From Oscillospiraceae bacterium (lineage in GTDB: Bacteria; Bacillota; Clostridia; Oscillospirales; Oscillospiraceae): 49,981 nucleotides of DNA. The notes beneath the pieces are model-generated. The model was not told where the DNA came from. It searched no databases and was given only the letters and a program-made list of their open reading frames with translations. Of this stretch, positions 1 through 6,462 are shown piece by piece. Location: positions 1 through 49,981 of the forward strand of contig JAGPMA010000011.1 in NCBI GenBank assembly GCA_018053145.1. Direction: 5' to 3'. Each line of letters starts with the position of its first letter. Positions within the stretch are counted from its first letter, which is position 1. The translations under genes were made by a program, and so were the position numbers.

Positions 1-200
1 TAAAGACTCATTGCTGTGATAAAGGCTATACCGGGTACAGAAATAAGAGATGAAATAACTGAAGATATATTTTCGTTTTTTGATTCTTCTCTTAGTTGTT
101 TTAATACTTGCTTTTGGGCTTTATCAAATAGCACTAGGCGTAAAAAACAACAAAACACCTCAAGTTGAGTGTCGTCAAGACCTCAAAACGGAAAAAGTAA
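1..200. other. chromosomal flank left of the element; no gene supported
   Basis: No convincing gene is visible. A short frame starting with TTG at 80 encodes a hydrophobic N-terminus but lacks a clear ribosome-binding site and runs across the tRNA terminator and attachment repeat into the mobile element, so it is not called. Another short frame covers about 16-170 without recognisable motifs. The stretch lies downstream of the original tRNA-Gln locus. Confidence 0.4.
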
Positions 201-241
201 AGAGCCGAAAACCCATTGAAAATACTGGGTTATCCGGCTCT
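201..241 (-). terminator. original tRNA-Gln terminator, displaced by integration
   Basis: Arms agagccg (201-207) and cggctct (235-241), with an inner aaccca/tgggtt pairing, form a hairpin. On the minus strand it is followed by a T-rich tract (the A-rich stretch at 191-200 on plus). It sits 8 bases beyond the truncated tRNA 3' end at 249. In the empty chromosome it would have followed the CCA end of tRNA-Gln directly. The hairpin is seen; its former partner is inferred. Confidence 0.6.
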
Positions 242-248
242 TTCTGGT

Positions 249-272
249 CTGGCAGCGGGAGAAGGATTCGAA
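249..272. repeat. distal attachment-site copy (tRNA-Gln 3' fragment)
   Basis: This 24-bp stretch, beginning ctggcagcggg and ending gattcgaa, is identical to 5902-5925. Only the T-loop, acceptor 3' strand and CCA end of the tRNA are present here. It is the displaced chromosomal half left after integration. Confidence 0.88.
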
Positions 273-385
273 TATGGCAATATATGTATATTATAACTTA
301 TTTGGCTTAAAACAGGCGTATTTAGTTCAAAAACTATAAAATTTGGTACCAGTCAGTCCATTAGTTTTATAGAGTCCAAACCCCT

Positions 386-408
386 TAAGGGTCAAAATAA
401 GGGTAAAA
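386..408. repeat. putative integrase arm-type sites, left end
   Basis: The 11-mer taagggtcaaa at 386-396 recurs exactly at 5836-5846 near the other end, and a variant aagggtaaaa follows at 399-408. Short direct repeats inside both ends of an element are typical of arm-type sites bound by the N-terminal domain of Tn916/lambda-type integrases. The repeats are seen; the role is inferred. Confidence 0.4.
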
Positions 409-433
409 ATTTAGGCGACGAAAGGAGCATATC

Positions 434-784
434 ATGGAAATTACATATACAAAGCATGGGGACTATTTATTGCCTGATTTAGTTGCACCGGAGGGGATAA
501 TTACACCTCTCGGTAAGTACGGGCGGCTTCGTATGGATTACTTAAAGCAGAACCGCCGCGCGCTTTATTTAAGCCTCAAAAGCACCTGCAAGCTGAATGA
601 GCATCTTGCCGACGTCGATAGTCAGGCCTGTGAGATGGTTGAGGTGTTAACTTCTCAGATGGCAAAGGCTGAGGGTGTTACGGAGGCGCTCAAGGTTTCA
701 GATCAAATGGCATGGGTCGGAGCAATGAACAATATCCGCAGTAGGGCAGAAGAGATTGCACTAAAGGAAATCGTATATTGCTGA
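434..784 (+). CDS. tnpV: TnpV family protein
   Basis: The 116-residue product matches my memory of the TnpV family, first named in the clostridial transposon Tn4451 and common on mobilisable elements of gut Firmicutes. Recognisable parts are the N-terminal MEITYT..GDYLLP, the central GKYGRLR..YLK..RR, and the C-terminal AKAEGVTEALK and AWVGAMNNIRARAEE-like stretch. The molecular role of TnpV is not established. The start has a good ribosome-binding site (aaggag, 421-426). It is the first gene inside the left end of the element and supports the mobile-element reading. An imperfect hairpin (about 789-811) follows the stop. Confidence 0.8.
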   Translation: MEITYTKHGDYLLPDLVAPEGIITPLGKYGRLRMDYLKQNRRALYLSLKSTCKLNEHLADVDSQACEMVEVLTSQMAKAEGVTEALKVSDQMAWVGAMNNIRSRAEEIALKEIVYC

Positions 785-851
785 CAGCAGGGAGGGGCGC
801 AAGCCTCTCCCTTCATGCTGTAGAAAAATTCAACGTTATCATTGAATTCAT
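785..851. other. gap between tnpV and the array, with GC-rich hairpin
   Basis: The arms ggaggggc and gcctctcc (within 789-811) form a hairpin without a clear U-tract, possibly a weak terminator for tnpV. The remainder is AT-rich and shows no gene. Confidence 0.35.
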
Positions 852-884
852 GACAGTTTGCATTCTTCATGTGCTGGGAGTGAC
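852..884 (-). repeat. decayed leader-distal CRISPR repeat
   Basis: The last 14 bases (871-884) match the CRISPR repeat at 12 of 14 positions, while the other half has diverged. The distance to the first perfect repeat (885-917) is 33 bases, exactly one spacer. A degenerate last repeat marks the end far from the leader, which agrees with transcription on the minus strand. Confidence 0.65.
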
Positions 885-917
885 GATGCCGGATTGGGCT
901 AAATATTTTGGCACCTC

Positions 918-3170
918 ATTTCAATCCACGCTCCCCGTGCAGGGAGCGACTTGGCTGACTTGGCGGTCGGAACGGCGGTCGATATTTCAATCCACGCTCC
1001 CCGTGCAGGGAGCGACTACAACAGAGTTAACTGCAGGCGGCTCTGTATTTATTTCAATCCACGCTCCCCGTGCAGGGAGCGACTCAAAACTGCGGAATCA
1101 GCCATGAGGCAATTTTAATTTCAATCCACGCTCCCCGTGCAGGGAGCGACCGTTGCGGGTTAGTGCCAATACATAACGCAAATCAATTTCAATCCACGCT
1201 CCCCGTGCAGGGAGCGACGACTTGCGTCCCAAAATAGAACGCTATAATGACTGTATTTCAATCCACGCTCCCCGTGCAGGGAGCGACACTCCTCGTCACT
1301 TACTCGCCCTGAGCGTTTTTTATTTCAATCCACGCTCCCCGTGCAGGGAGCGACAACCTCTTGCGGCTCTATTTATATGTACACACCCATTTCAATCCAC
1401 GCTCCCCGTGCAGGGAGCGACAACCGTCAACGCTACAAGCTCGCACACGTCAGCATTTCAATCCACGCTCCCCGTGCAGGGAGCGACTAACTATTGCGAT
1501 ATGCCAATTAACACAGCTTGAATTTCAATCCACGCTCCCCGTGCAGGGAGCGACACGACGGAAGCAACACGATTTATACAGTGAGCGGATTTCAATCCAC
1601 GCTCCCCGTGCAGGGAGCGACGGTGAAAATGTCGAAATACTCATTCAATAATATATTTCAATCCACGCTCCCCGTGCAGGGAGCGACGTTCTTCATGGTC
1701 TTATCATAATACATGTGAACAATTTCAATCCACGCTCCCCGTGCAGGGAGCGACTGTAAATTGACAAACACCACAAACATATGCACATATTTCAATCCAC
1801 GCTCCCCGTGCAGGGAGCGACGCATACATTAACAAGCTGATAGCCGATGATATGGATTTCAATCCACGCTCCCCGTGCAGGGAGCGACGGCACTTTGATA
1901 TATGACAACATAGAAGACCTCCAATTTCAATCCACGCTCCCCGTGCAGGGAGCGACTGACTTTGGCTTTTCAAGTGTTCGTGAACTGTCAATATTTCAAT
2001 CCACGCTCCCCGTGCAGGGAGCGACTATTCAGTTTTCTTTGCGACTTGCGTCCCAAAATAATTTCAATCCACGCTCCCCGTGCAGGGAGCGACGCGTTGT
2101 GTTACATTATATATGAGGTGATGGCATATTTCAATCCACGCTCCCCGTGCAGGGAGCGACCCCTCTTGCGGCTCTATTTATATGTACACACCCATTTCAA
2201 TCCACGCTCCCCGTGCAGGGAGCGACTCTATCGACCCAAACGAAACGCGCGAATGGTTTTTATTTCAATCCACGCTCCCCGTGCAGGGAGCGACATTTTG
2301 CGTATGTGGTTGTTAATACATCTAGGTTATTTCAATCCACGCTCCCCGTGCAGGGAGCGACACTTTTTTAACCTTTGATACTTTAAAGGATTTTCATTTC
2401 AATCCACGCTCCCCGTGCAGGGAGCGACCGCTCGAATTTCGCCGTATCGCAATCGAGTATTTGATTTCAATCCACGCTCCCCGTGCAGGGAGCGACTTCC
2501 GTTATTCGGTGTTTAAGCTCATGCAAGACCGTAAATTTCAATCCACGCTCCCCGTGCAGGGAGCGACTCACAAGCCCTAAGCCTTTTACTTGCTTTGCGA
2601 ATTTCAATCCACGCTCCCCGTGCAGGGAGCGACACACCGGCAGTAAGCTGCTTTCCGATTTCATCACATTTCAATCCACGCTCCCCGTGCAGGGAGCGAC
2701 CCAGCAGATTGAGGCTTTAACATCTCGCGCTGAATTTCAATCCACGCTCCCCGTGCAGGGAGCGACCCGTATATTTGCACTATTAACAATTTCCAATAGA
2801 ATTTCAATCCACGCTCCCCGTGCAGGGAGCGACTCTGCGACAAGCTGTTCCGCGTTGGTTTCGTCTGTATTTCAATCCACGCTCCCCGTGCAGGGAGCGA
2901 CTCTGCGACAAGCTGTTCCGCGTTGGTTTCGTCTGTATTTCAATCCACGCTCCCCGTGCAGGGAGCGACGAGATACAAGCGGCATACATGAGCCTATAAC
3001 TCTTATTTCAATCCACGCTCCCCGTGCAGGGAGCGACTAGAAAACATCAACGCGTTTTAGCCTCGAAATAATTTCAATCCACGCTCCCCGTGCAGGGAGC
3101 GACCTTATCATCGAAAAAGACTGTAAAGCCTATCGAGATTTCAATCCACGCTCCCCGTGCAGGGAGCGAC
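918..3170 (-). CRISPR. type I-C-like CRISPR array, 34 identical repeats, 33 spacers
   Basis: The 33-bp repeat starts atttcaatccacgc and ends gcagggagcgac on plus. Read on minus it begins GTCGCTCC and ends GTGGATTGAAAT, the orientation and 3' tag of type I-C crRNA precursors (Cas5d processed). I counted 34 perfect copies, from 918-950 to 3138-3170, with spacers of 33-38 bases, mostly 34. The palindromic core ctccccgtgcagggag gives a stable stem. Spacers 2834-2868 and 2902-2936 are identical, 1355-1388 and 2161-2193 share 32 bases, and 1219-1254 and 2026-2060 share 18. No cas1-cas8 gene lies in the window, so processing and interference would need Cas proteins encoded elsewhere. Reading frames across the array are repeat artefacts. 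Confidence 0.98.
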
Positions 3171-3321
3171 TGATTGGTCTTGCATTAGCTCTTATATGCA
3201 GGGTAGGAAACGACCCGGAGTTCAGAAGTTGGTATGCTCCCGCGCGCGAGATTCCCAGCGTGGTTGCCAACTGATTTGCATTCAAAACAGCAGGCAGGCT
3301 TTCATAGTTTGTGTTGTTCAT
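3130..3321 (-). pseudogene. truncated excisionase-like HTH gene running into the array
   Basis: A minus-strand frame with a strong ribosome-binding site (GGAGGG, 7 bases before the ATG at 3321) encodes about 45 residues typical of small MerR/excisionase HTH proteins: LNANQLATTLGIS, then AYQLLNSGSFPTLHIR. Family members normally continue with a basic wing and reach about 60-70 residues. Here the frame crosses about 25 bases and then reads the last CRISPR repeat (SRSLHGERGLKS), stopping at 3130. The gene therefore appears 3'-truncated by the array. The family call is from memory; the truncation is read directly. It occupies the position of the CRISPR leader, so the DNA may now serve mainly as leader. 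Confidence 0.6.
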
Positions 3322-3343
3322 TTAATTCCCTCCAAAATTGTTC

Positions 3344-3372
3344 TTGACACAATAGACTCACTGTGATAATGT
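3344..3372 (+). promoter_or_regulatory. promoter for the 3481 gene, facing the CRISPR promoter
   Basis: TTGACA (3344-3349) and TAATGT (3367-3372) have 17-base spacing on plus. The predicted start near 3379 lies about 16 bases from the predicted minus-strand start at about 3395, so the two promoters face each other and their transcripts overlap at the 5' ends. Confidence 0.6.
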
Positions 3373-3401
3373 TAGTAACATAAGTCGAATACATTGTGCA
3401 T

Positions 3402-3430
3402 AGTATAATTTCGTTTCATTAAGTTGTCAA
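3402..3430 (-). promoter_or_regulatory. strong promoter driving the HTH remnant and CRISPR array
   Basis: On the minus strand, -35 TTGACA (3425-3430) and -10 TATACT (3402-3407) are separated by 17 bases, close to the sigma-A consensus. Transcription would start near 3395, pass the HTH remnant and enter the array at its leader end (3170). No other comparably good minus-strand promoter is evident between here and the array. Confidence 0.7.
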
Positions 3431-3480
3431 TAGTCCTAATGTAAACAAATTGTTAATATCGTTCTATTGGAGGGATTTAG

Positions 3481-4563
3481 ATGATTCCCGGAAAAACATT
3501 ACCGAAACCGGTCGGTAAGATTTGGGCAAGCGCATATATGGATTCAAAAACAGAGGTTTTTGAAATACGTACCGGCGTTGCCGGATATCCCGATTCTTTT
3601 CAGACTTTATACCATAAAGAATATGCGCTTGGCACTAGTCTTGCAGATTTTCTCTACGTTGATTTAAATGTATTTGATATGCAGCTTTCGTCAATAATGC
3701 GGAATGTTGATGATATAAACGCTGGCCGAAATGTAAATAAGAGCTTCTCGGCACTTTTTGATACGACAATCTACTGGCTGAATCAAAGCGCACTATTTGC
3801 TCCGTTCTCTGCCGCTATAGAAAGGCTTCATCTTATACACGAAAAGGGAGAAGCTCTTAACACCGATGAGATGGAGCGCCAGATGGATTACTTCAAAGAA
3901 ATTCAACCTCGCCTCCGCATACTAGCAGACGCTTATTACTCCGCTGATGCTTCCGCAGACATGGCGGAACGGTATTTCGAGCATCAGCAAAAGTATGGAG
4001 CAGAGCTTTATCCTCAGTTAACTTTCCAGGCTGTTCGCTTTGGACCGGTTTCCAAGGGTGCAAACGGCTTCTTTCCTTATGATAATCTTCTCAATGCTCT
4101 TATGCCTAGTTCAAAGCAGGACGAGAGCCGATGTGAGCTAATAGATTTCATGGCGGAAACTATGAGCACCACATTGCCGGAGGATTTGGTTCATTTTACG
4201 ATTTATCAGTACATGATTCAGAATCTGCGGTTTAGAGTTTGTAAGTACTGCAAACGTTATTTTGGCGTGACCGGCGGCAGCAATCTGGAATATTGTGACA
4301 GGTTAATTGAGGACTCTACAAAGACCTGCAAAGAAAACGGAGCATTGCGTATTTACGAGAAACGTAAGATGGGCGACCCTGCAATACGCGAGTACAAGCG
4401 CTCATATAAGGCGCACAATGCACGGATACGCTACGGCTTAATGAGTAGGGGGGAGTTCTCCTTGTGGTCGGAGAAAGCGCGAGAGAAGCGCGACGAATGC
4501 GTTGCCGGAAAGCTATCGTTCGAGGAGTTTGTTGAGTGGCTTGACAGTGACAGATTAACTTAA
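3481..4563 (+). CDS. uncharacterised Cys-rich protein of integrative elements (DUF6076-like)
   Basis: The 360-residue soluble protein has a long N-terminal helical region of no recognised fold and a C-terminal putative zinc-binding segment: CKYCKRYF, then a Cys in NLEYCDR and another in TKTCKENG, followed by a basic region. The arrangement resembles the DUF6076/CGNR-type proteins I associate with Clostridia genomic islands; that label is from memory and uncertain. The ribosome-binding site ggaggg is 7 bases before the ATG. It lies between the CRISPR leader and the integrase, with its own promoter at 3344-3372. A regulator of the element or an RNA/DNA-binding effector are both possible. No transposase, nuclease or cas motif is seen. 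Confidence 0.5.
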   Translation: MIPGKTLPKPVGKIWASAYMDSKTEVFEIRTGVAGYPDSFQTLYHKEYALGTSLADFLYVDLNVFDMQLSSIMRNVDDINAGRNVNKSFSALFDTTIYWLNQSALFAPFSAAIERLHLIHEKGEALNTDEMERQMDYFKEIQPRLRILADAYYSADASADMAERYFEHQQKYGAELYPQLTFQAVRFGPVSKGANGFFPYDNLLNALMPSSKQDESRCELIDFMAETMSTTLPEDLVHFTIYQYMIQNLRFRVCKYCKRYFGVTGGSNLEYCDRLIEDSTKTCKENGALRIYEKRKMGDPAIREYKRSYKAHNARIRYGLMSRGEFSLWSEKAREKRDECVAGKLSFEEFVEWLDSDRLT

Positions 4564-4615
4564 AACAACGGACTGACTGGCCGTTTTTATAGACTGAAAG
4601 AAAGAGAGGTTATTA

Positions 4616-5824
4616 ATGGCACATAAGACCATGCGTGGCGCCAACGGCGGCGGGAATATCCGCAAACGCTCAGATGGACGCTGGGAAGCAAGATACACCA
4701 CAGGCATTGATACGAAAACCGGAAAGCAAATTCAAAAATCTGTCTACGGCAAAACTCAAAAGGAAGTAAGGCAAAAGCTCACAGAGGTCACAGCGGAAAT
4801 TGATGATGGCACATATTTGGAGCCGACAAGAATGACCGTGGCAGAGTGGCTTGAAATCTGGCTTAGTGAGTACATGTGGGACAAAAAATACAGCACAGTC
4901 AAGCATTATAAAGCAACCTGCAAAGCAAATATCATTCCGATAATAGGTAATTATAAGCTTGCTGAATTAAAGCCATATATGCTGCAGAAGTACTTTAACG
5001 ATCTTTTCAGAGGAACCAATAATGTAACTGCACATGCCTCAAAAACCGTCCATAATATCCACGGAATCCTTTGTAAAGCGCTGAACCAGGCTGTGATGAA
5101 TGAGCTGATAAAGTCTAATCCGGCCTCAAGAGTCACCTTGCCAAGAATGACCAGAAAGGATATCATACCCTTAACCGATGCTCAGATAGCGGTATTCTTA
5201 CAGCTGGTAGAGAAGGATGAGTACTGCGCACTGCTGAAAACAATTTTGTTTACAGGAATGAGGGAAAGTGAAGCGATTGGACTTACATGGGACTGCATTG
5301 ACTTCGAGAAAGGCACGATAAGACTGTACAGGCAGCTTCAAAAGCGCCCGCTTGCTGATGGAGGCTTCACATTTGAGACTCTGAAAAACGGTAAGGAACG
5401 AATGCTCACACCTGCACCAAGCGTCTTAGAAGTTCTGAAAAAACGAAAAATACAGCAGATGGAACAGAGATTCGCTGCCGGTGCGGCCTGGCAAGGCTTC
5501 CAAACAACAAGAGAACAGGGCAAAGCACTGGTATTTACAACCTTGACAGGAAGCAATCTCAGTCCGCAGACAGTTTACAACCACTTCAAAAAAATAGCAG
5601 TCAAGGCGGGAGCCGCAACTGCTACGGTGCACGATCTGCGACATACTTATGTGGTTCTAAGCATTCAAAATGGCGACGATATTAAAACCGTTCAGGACAA
5701 TGTGGGGCACGCCACAGCTTCCTTCACTCTTGATGTTTATGGCCATGTTTCTGCTAAAATGAAGAAGGACAGCGCCGACAGAATGGAGAATTATATCAAG
5801 CAAATCAAGGCTTCCGCGGTATGA
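4616..5824 (+). CDS. int: tyrosine recombinase (integrase)
   Basis: The 402-residue site-specific recombinase is of Tn916/phage type. An N-terminal arm-binding AP2-like domain (about 10-60) includes the GSIRKR-like start and DGRWEARY. A SAM-like core-binding domain spans about 70-170 and the catalytic domain about 185-390. Catalytic residues are visible: R216 (TGMRESE), probable K257, H339-x-x-R342 (HDLRHTY), H365 (VGHA) and Y375 (DVYGH). All are intact, so the enzyme looks functional. It lies about 80 bases from the tRNA-Gln attachment repeat and is the obvious enzyme for integration there. Its excision partner appears to be the truncated HTH gene at 3130-3321, so excision may be impaired. 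Confidence 0.95.
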   Translation: MAHKTMRGANGGGNIRKRSDGRWEARYTTGIDTKTGKQIQKSVYGKTQKEVRQKLTEVTAEIDDGTYLEPTRMTVAEWLEIWLSEYMWDKKYSTVKHYKATCKANIIPIIGNYKLAELKPYMLQKYFNDLFRGTNNVTAHASKTVHNIHGILCKALNQAVMNELIKSNPASRVTLPRMTRKDIIPLTDAQIAVFLQLVEKDEYCALLKTILFTGMRESEAIGLTWDCIDFEKGTIRLYRQLQKRPLADGGFTFETLKNGKERMLTPAPSVLEVLKKRKIQQMEQRFAAGAAWQGFQTTREQGKALVFTTLTGSNLSPQTVYNHFKKIAVKAGAATATVHDLRHTYVVLSIQNGDDIKTVQDNVGHATASFTLDVYGHVSAKMKKDSADRMENYIKQIKASAV

Positions 5825-5835
5825 AAAAATTCAAA

Positions 5836-5846
5836 TAAGGGTCAAA
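5836..5846. repeat. putative integrase arm-type site, right end
   Basis: Exact copy of the 11-mer at 386-396, located 12 bases after the integrase stop codon and about 55 bases inside the proximal attachment repeat. Confidence 0.35.
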
Positions 5847-5861
5847 CCCGTTTTTTTCATG

Positions 5862-5893
5862 AAAAAAAGCCCTGAAACCACTGGGGTTTCAGG
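5862..5893 (-). terminator. element-supplied terminator for tRNA-Gln
   Basis: Arms cctgaaacc (5871-5879) and ggtttcagg (5885-5893) are followed on minus by seven U (5862-5868). It sits 10 bases after the tRNA CCA end. Because integration displaced the original terminator to 201-241, this one appears to replace it. It may also stop convergent integrase transcription. Confidence 0.75.
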
Positions 5894-5901
5894 ACAATTT
5901 G

Positions 5902-5925
5902 CTGGCAGCGGGAGAAGGATTCGAA
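5902..5925. repeat. proximal attachment-site copy inside intact tRNA-Gln
   Basis: This is the second copy of the 24-bp direct repeat. It forms the 3' end of the functional tRNA-Gln on the minus strand. The crossover lies somewhere within the 24 bases. Confidence 0.88.
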
Positions 5926-5976
5926 CCCTCACAAAATGAGTCAGAGTCATTTGTGCTACCTTTACACAATCCCGCT
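5903..5976 (-). tRNA. tRNA-Gln (anticodon CUG)
   Basis: The cloverleaf reads on minus: acceptor AGCGGGA/TCCCGCT, D stem GTG/CAC, anticodon stem AATGA/TCATT with loop CTCTGAC, T arm GAGGG-TTCGAAT-CCTTC, discriminator G and encoded CCA. The loop gives anticodon CTG, hence Gln for CAG codons. Its 3' 23 bases belong to the 24-bp direct repeat and so came from, or were restored by, the integrated element. Confidence 0.92.
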
Positions 5977-6009
5977 ATATTAAATGAAGCGTTGACAGAC
6001 GCAAGAGTT

Positions 6010-6037
6010 ATTATACTATATTATCCGATAATGTCAA
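6010..6037 (-). promoter_or_regulatory. promoter of tRNA-Gln
   Basis: On minus, TTGACA (6032-6037) and TATAAT (6010-6015) are 16 bases apart, about 34 bases upstream of the tRNA 5' end. Confidence 0.75.
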
Positions 6038-6061
6038 GTAATTCGTTTCGAAAATAACATA

Positions 6062-6091
6062 AATCTGCGCTCTTTTAAAGAGCGCAGATTA
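6062..6091 (-). terminator. hairpin after ireB
   Basis: Arms aatctgcgctctt and aagagcgcagatt form a long stem just beyond the ireB stop. The U-tract on minus is weak, so it may be a terminator or a 3' stabilising hairpin. Confidence 0.5.
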
Positions 6092-6116
6092 TATTGTTTC
6101 TCTCACAAGGCCTATA

Positions 6117-6359
6117 TTACTTTTCCAGATAACTGACAACAAGCTCATGCAAAAGCTCATCGCGGTCAAGTCTGCAAATAAGGCTGCGGGCGTTGTTGTA
6201 ATTAGTGATATAGGTGGGATCCTCGGAAAGAATGTATCCGACGATTTGATTAATGGGGTTGTAGCCCTTAACGATGAGAGAGTTATAGACAGAGGACAAA
6301 ATTTCCTTCATTTCCGTCTTGTTGTCGATAACATTGAACTTGCGTGTTGCATCCTCCAT
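6117..6359 (-). CDS. ireB: IreB family regulatory phosphoprotein (UPF0297)
   Basis: The 80-residue product has the family pattern: [27 protein letters not shown] in the middle and [22 protein letters not shown] near the end. IreB in Enterococcus is phosphorylated by the Ser/Thr kinase IreK and adjusts cell-envelope stress and cephalosporin resistance. In many Firmicutes the gene (yrzL) sits between alaS and ruvX; here neither is adjacent. The start has GGGAGG a suitable distance upstream. It is probably a single-gene transcript ending at the hairpin 6062-6091. Confidence 0.9.
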   Translation of the reverse strand: MEDATRKFNVIDNKTEMKEILSSVYNSLIVKGYNPINQIVGYILSEDPTYITNYNNARSLICRLDRDELLHELVVSYLEK

Positions 6360-6462
6360 ACATATAGCCTCCCTTCAACTTTATAACCTTATTATAGCAA
6401 AATTATTCCAAGAGTAAAGCGGTTTAATATTACCGTTAAGTTACATTTTAGCTCAAAAGCTG

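Larger units (their letters stand above)
249..5925 (+). mobile_element. integrative element in tRNA-Gln carrying a cas-less CRISPR array
   Basis: A 24-bp direct repeat (249-272 and 5902-5925) covers the T-loop-to-CCA part of a tRNA-Gln gene and bounds about 5.7 kb. The intact tRNA is at 5903-5976, next to the integrase gene, as expected for a tyrosine recombinase that inserts at a tRNA 3' end and restores it. Cargo in order: tnpV (434-784), CRISPR array with decayed end (852-3170), truncated excisionase-like gene (3130-3321, minus), an uncharacterised Cys-rich gene (3481-4563) and the integrase (4616-5824). No conjugation, replication, capsid or cas gene is visible, so the element is probably mobilised by, or parasitic on, something else. 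The boundaries are read directly; mobility is inferred. Confidence 0.88.

Noticed and set aside
80-310. 76-codon frame with a hydrophobic start at the left edge
   Set aside because: It starts with TTG without a ribosome-binding site and reads through the tRNA terminator and attachment repeat.
778-3040. Many open frames on both strands across the array, with repeated STLPVQGAT, NPRSPCRER or SLHGERGLK peptides
   Set aside because: They are translations of the 33-bp CRISPR repeat without ribosome-binding sites or conserved protein character.
3171-3212. Possible extra degenerate CRISPR repeat (atgcagggtaggaaacgac) beyond the last perfect repeat
   Set aside because: The similarity covers only a few bases, and its spacing does not fit a spacer plus repeat; it lies within the HTH coding frame.
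1-6000. cas genes near the array
   Set aside because: I looked for Cas1, Cas2, Cas3, Cas5, Cas7 and Cas8 motifs in all frames near the array and in the rest of the window and saw none. Genes left of position 1 cannot be excluded.
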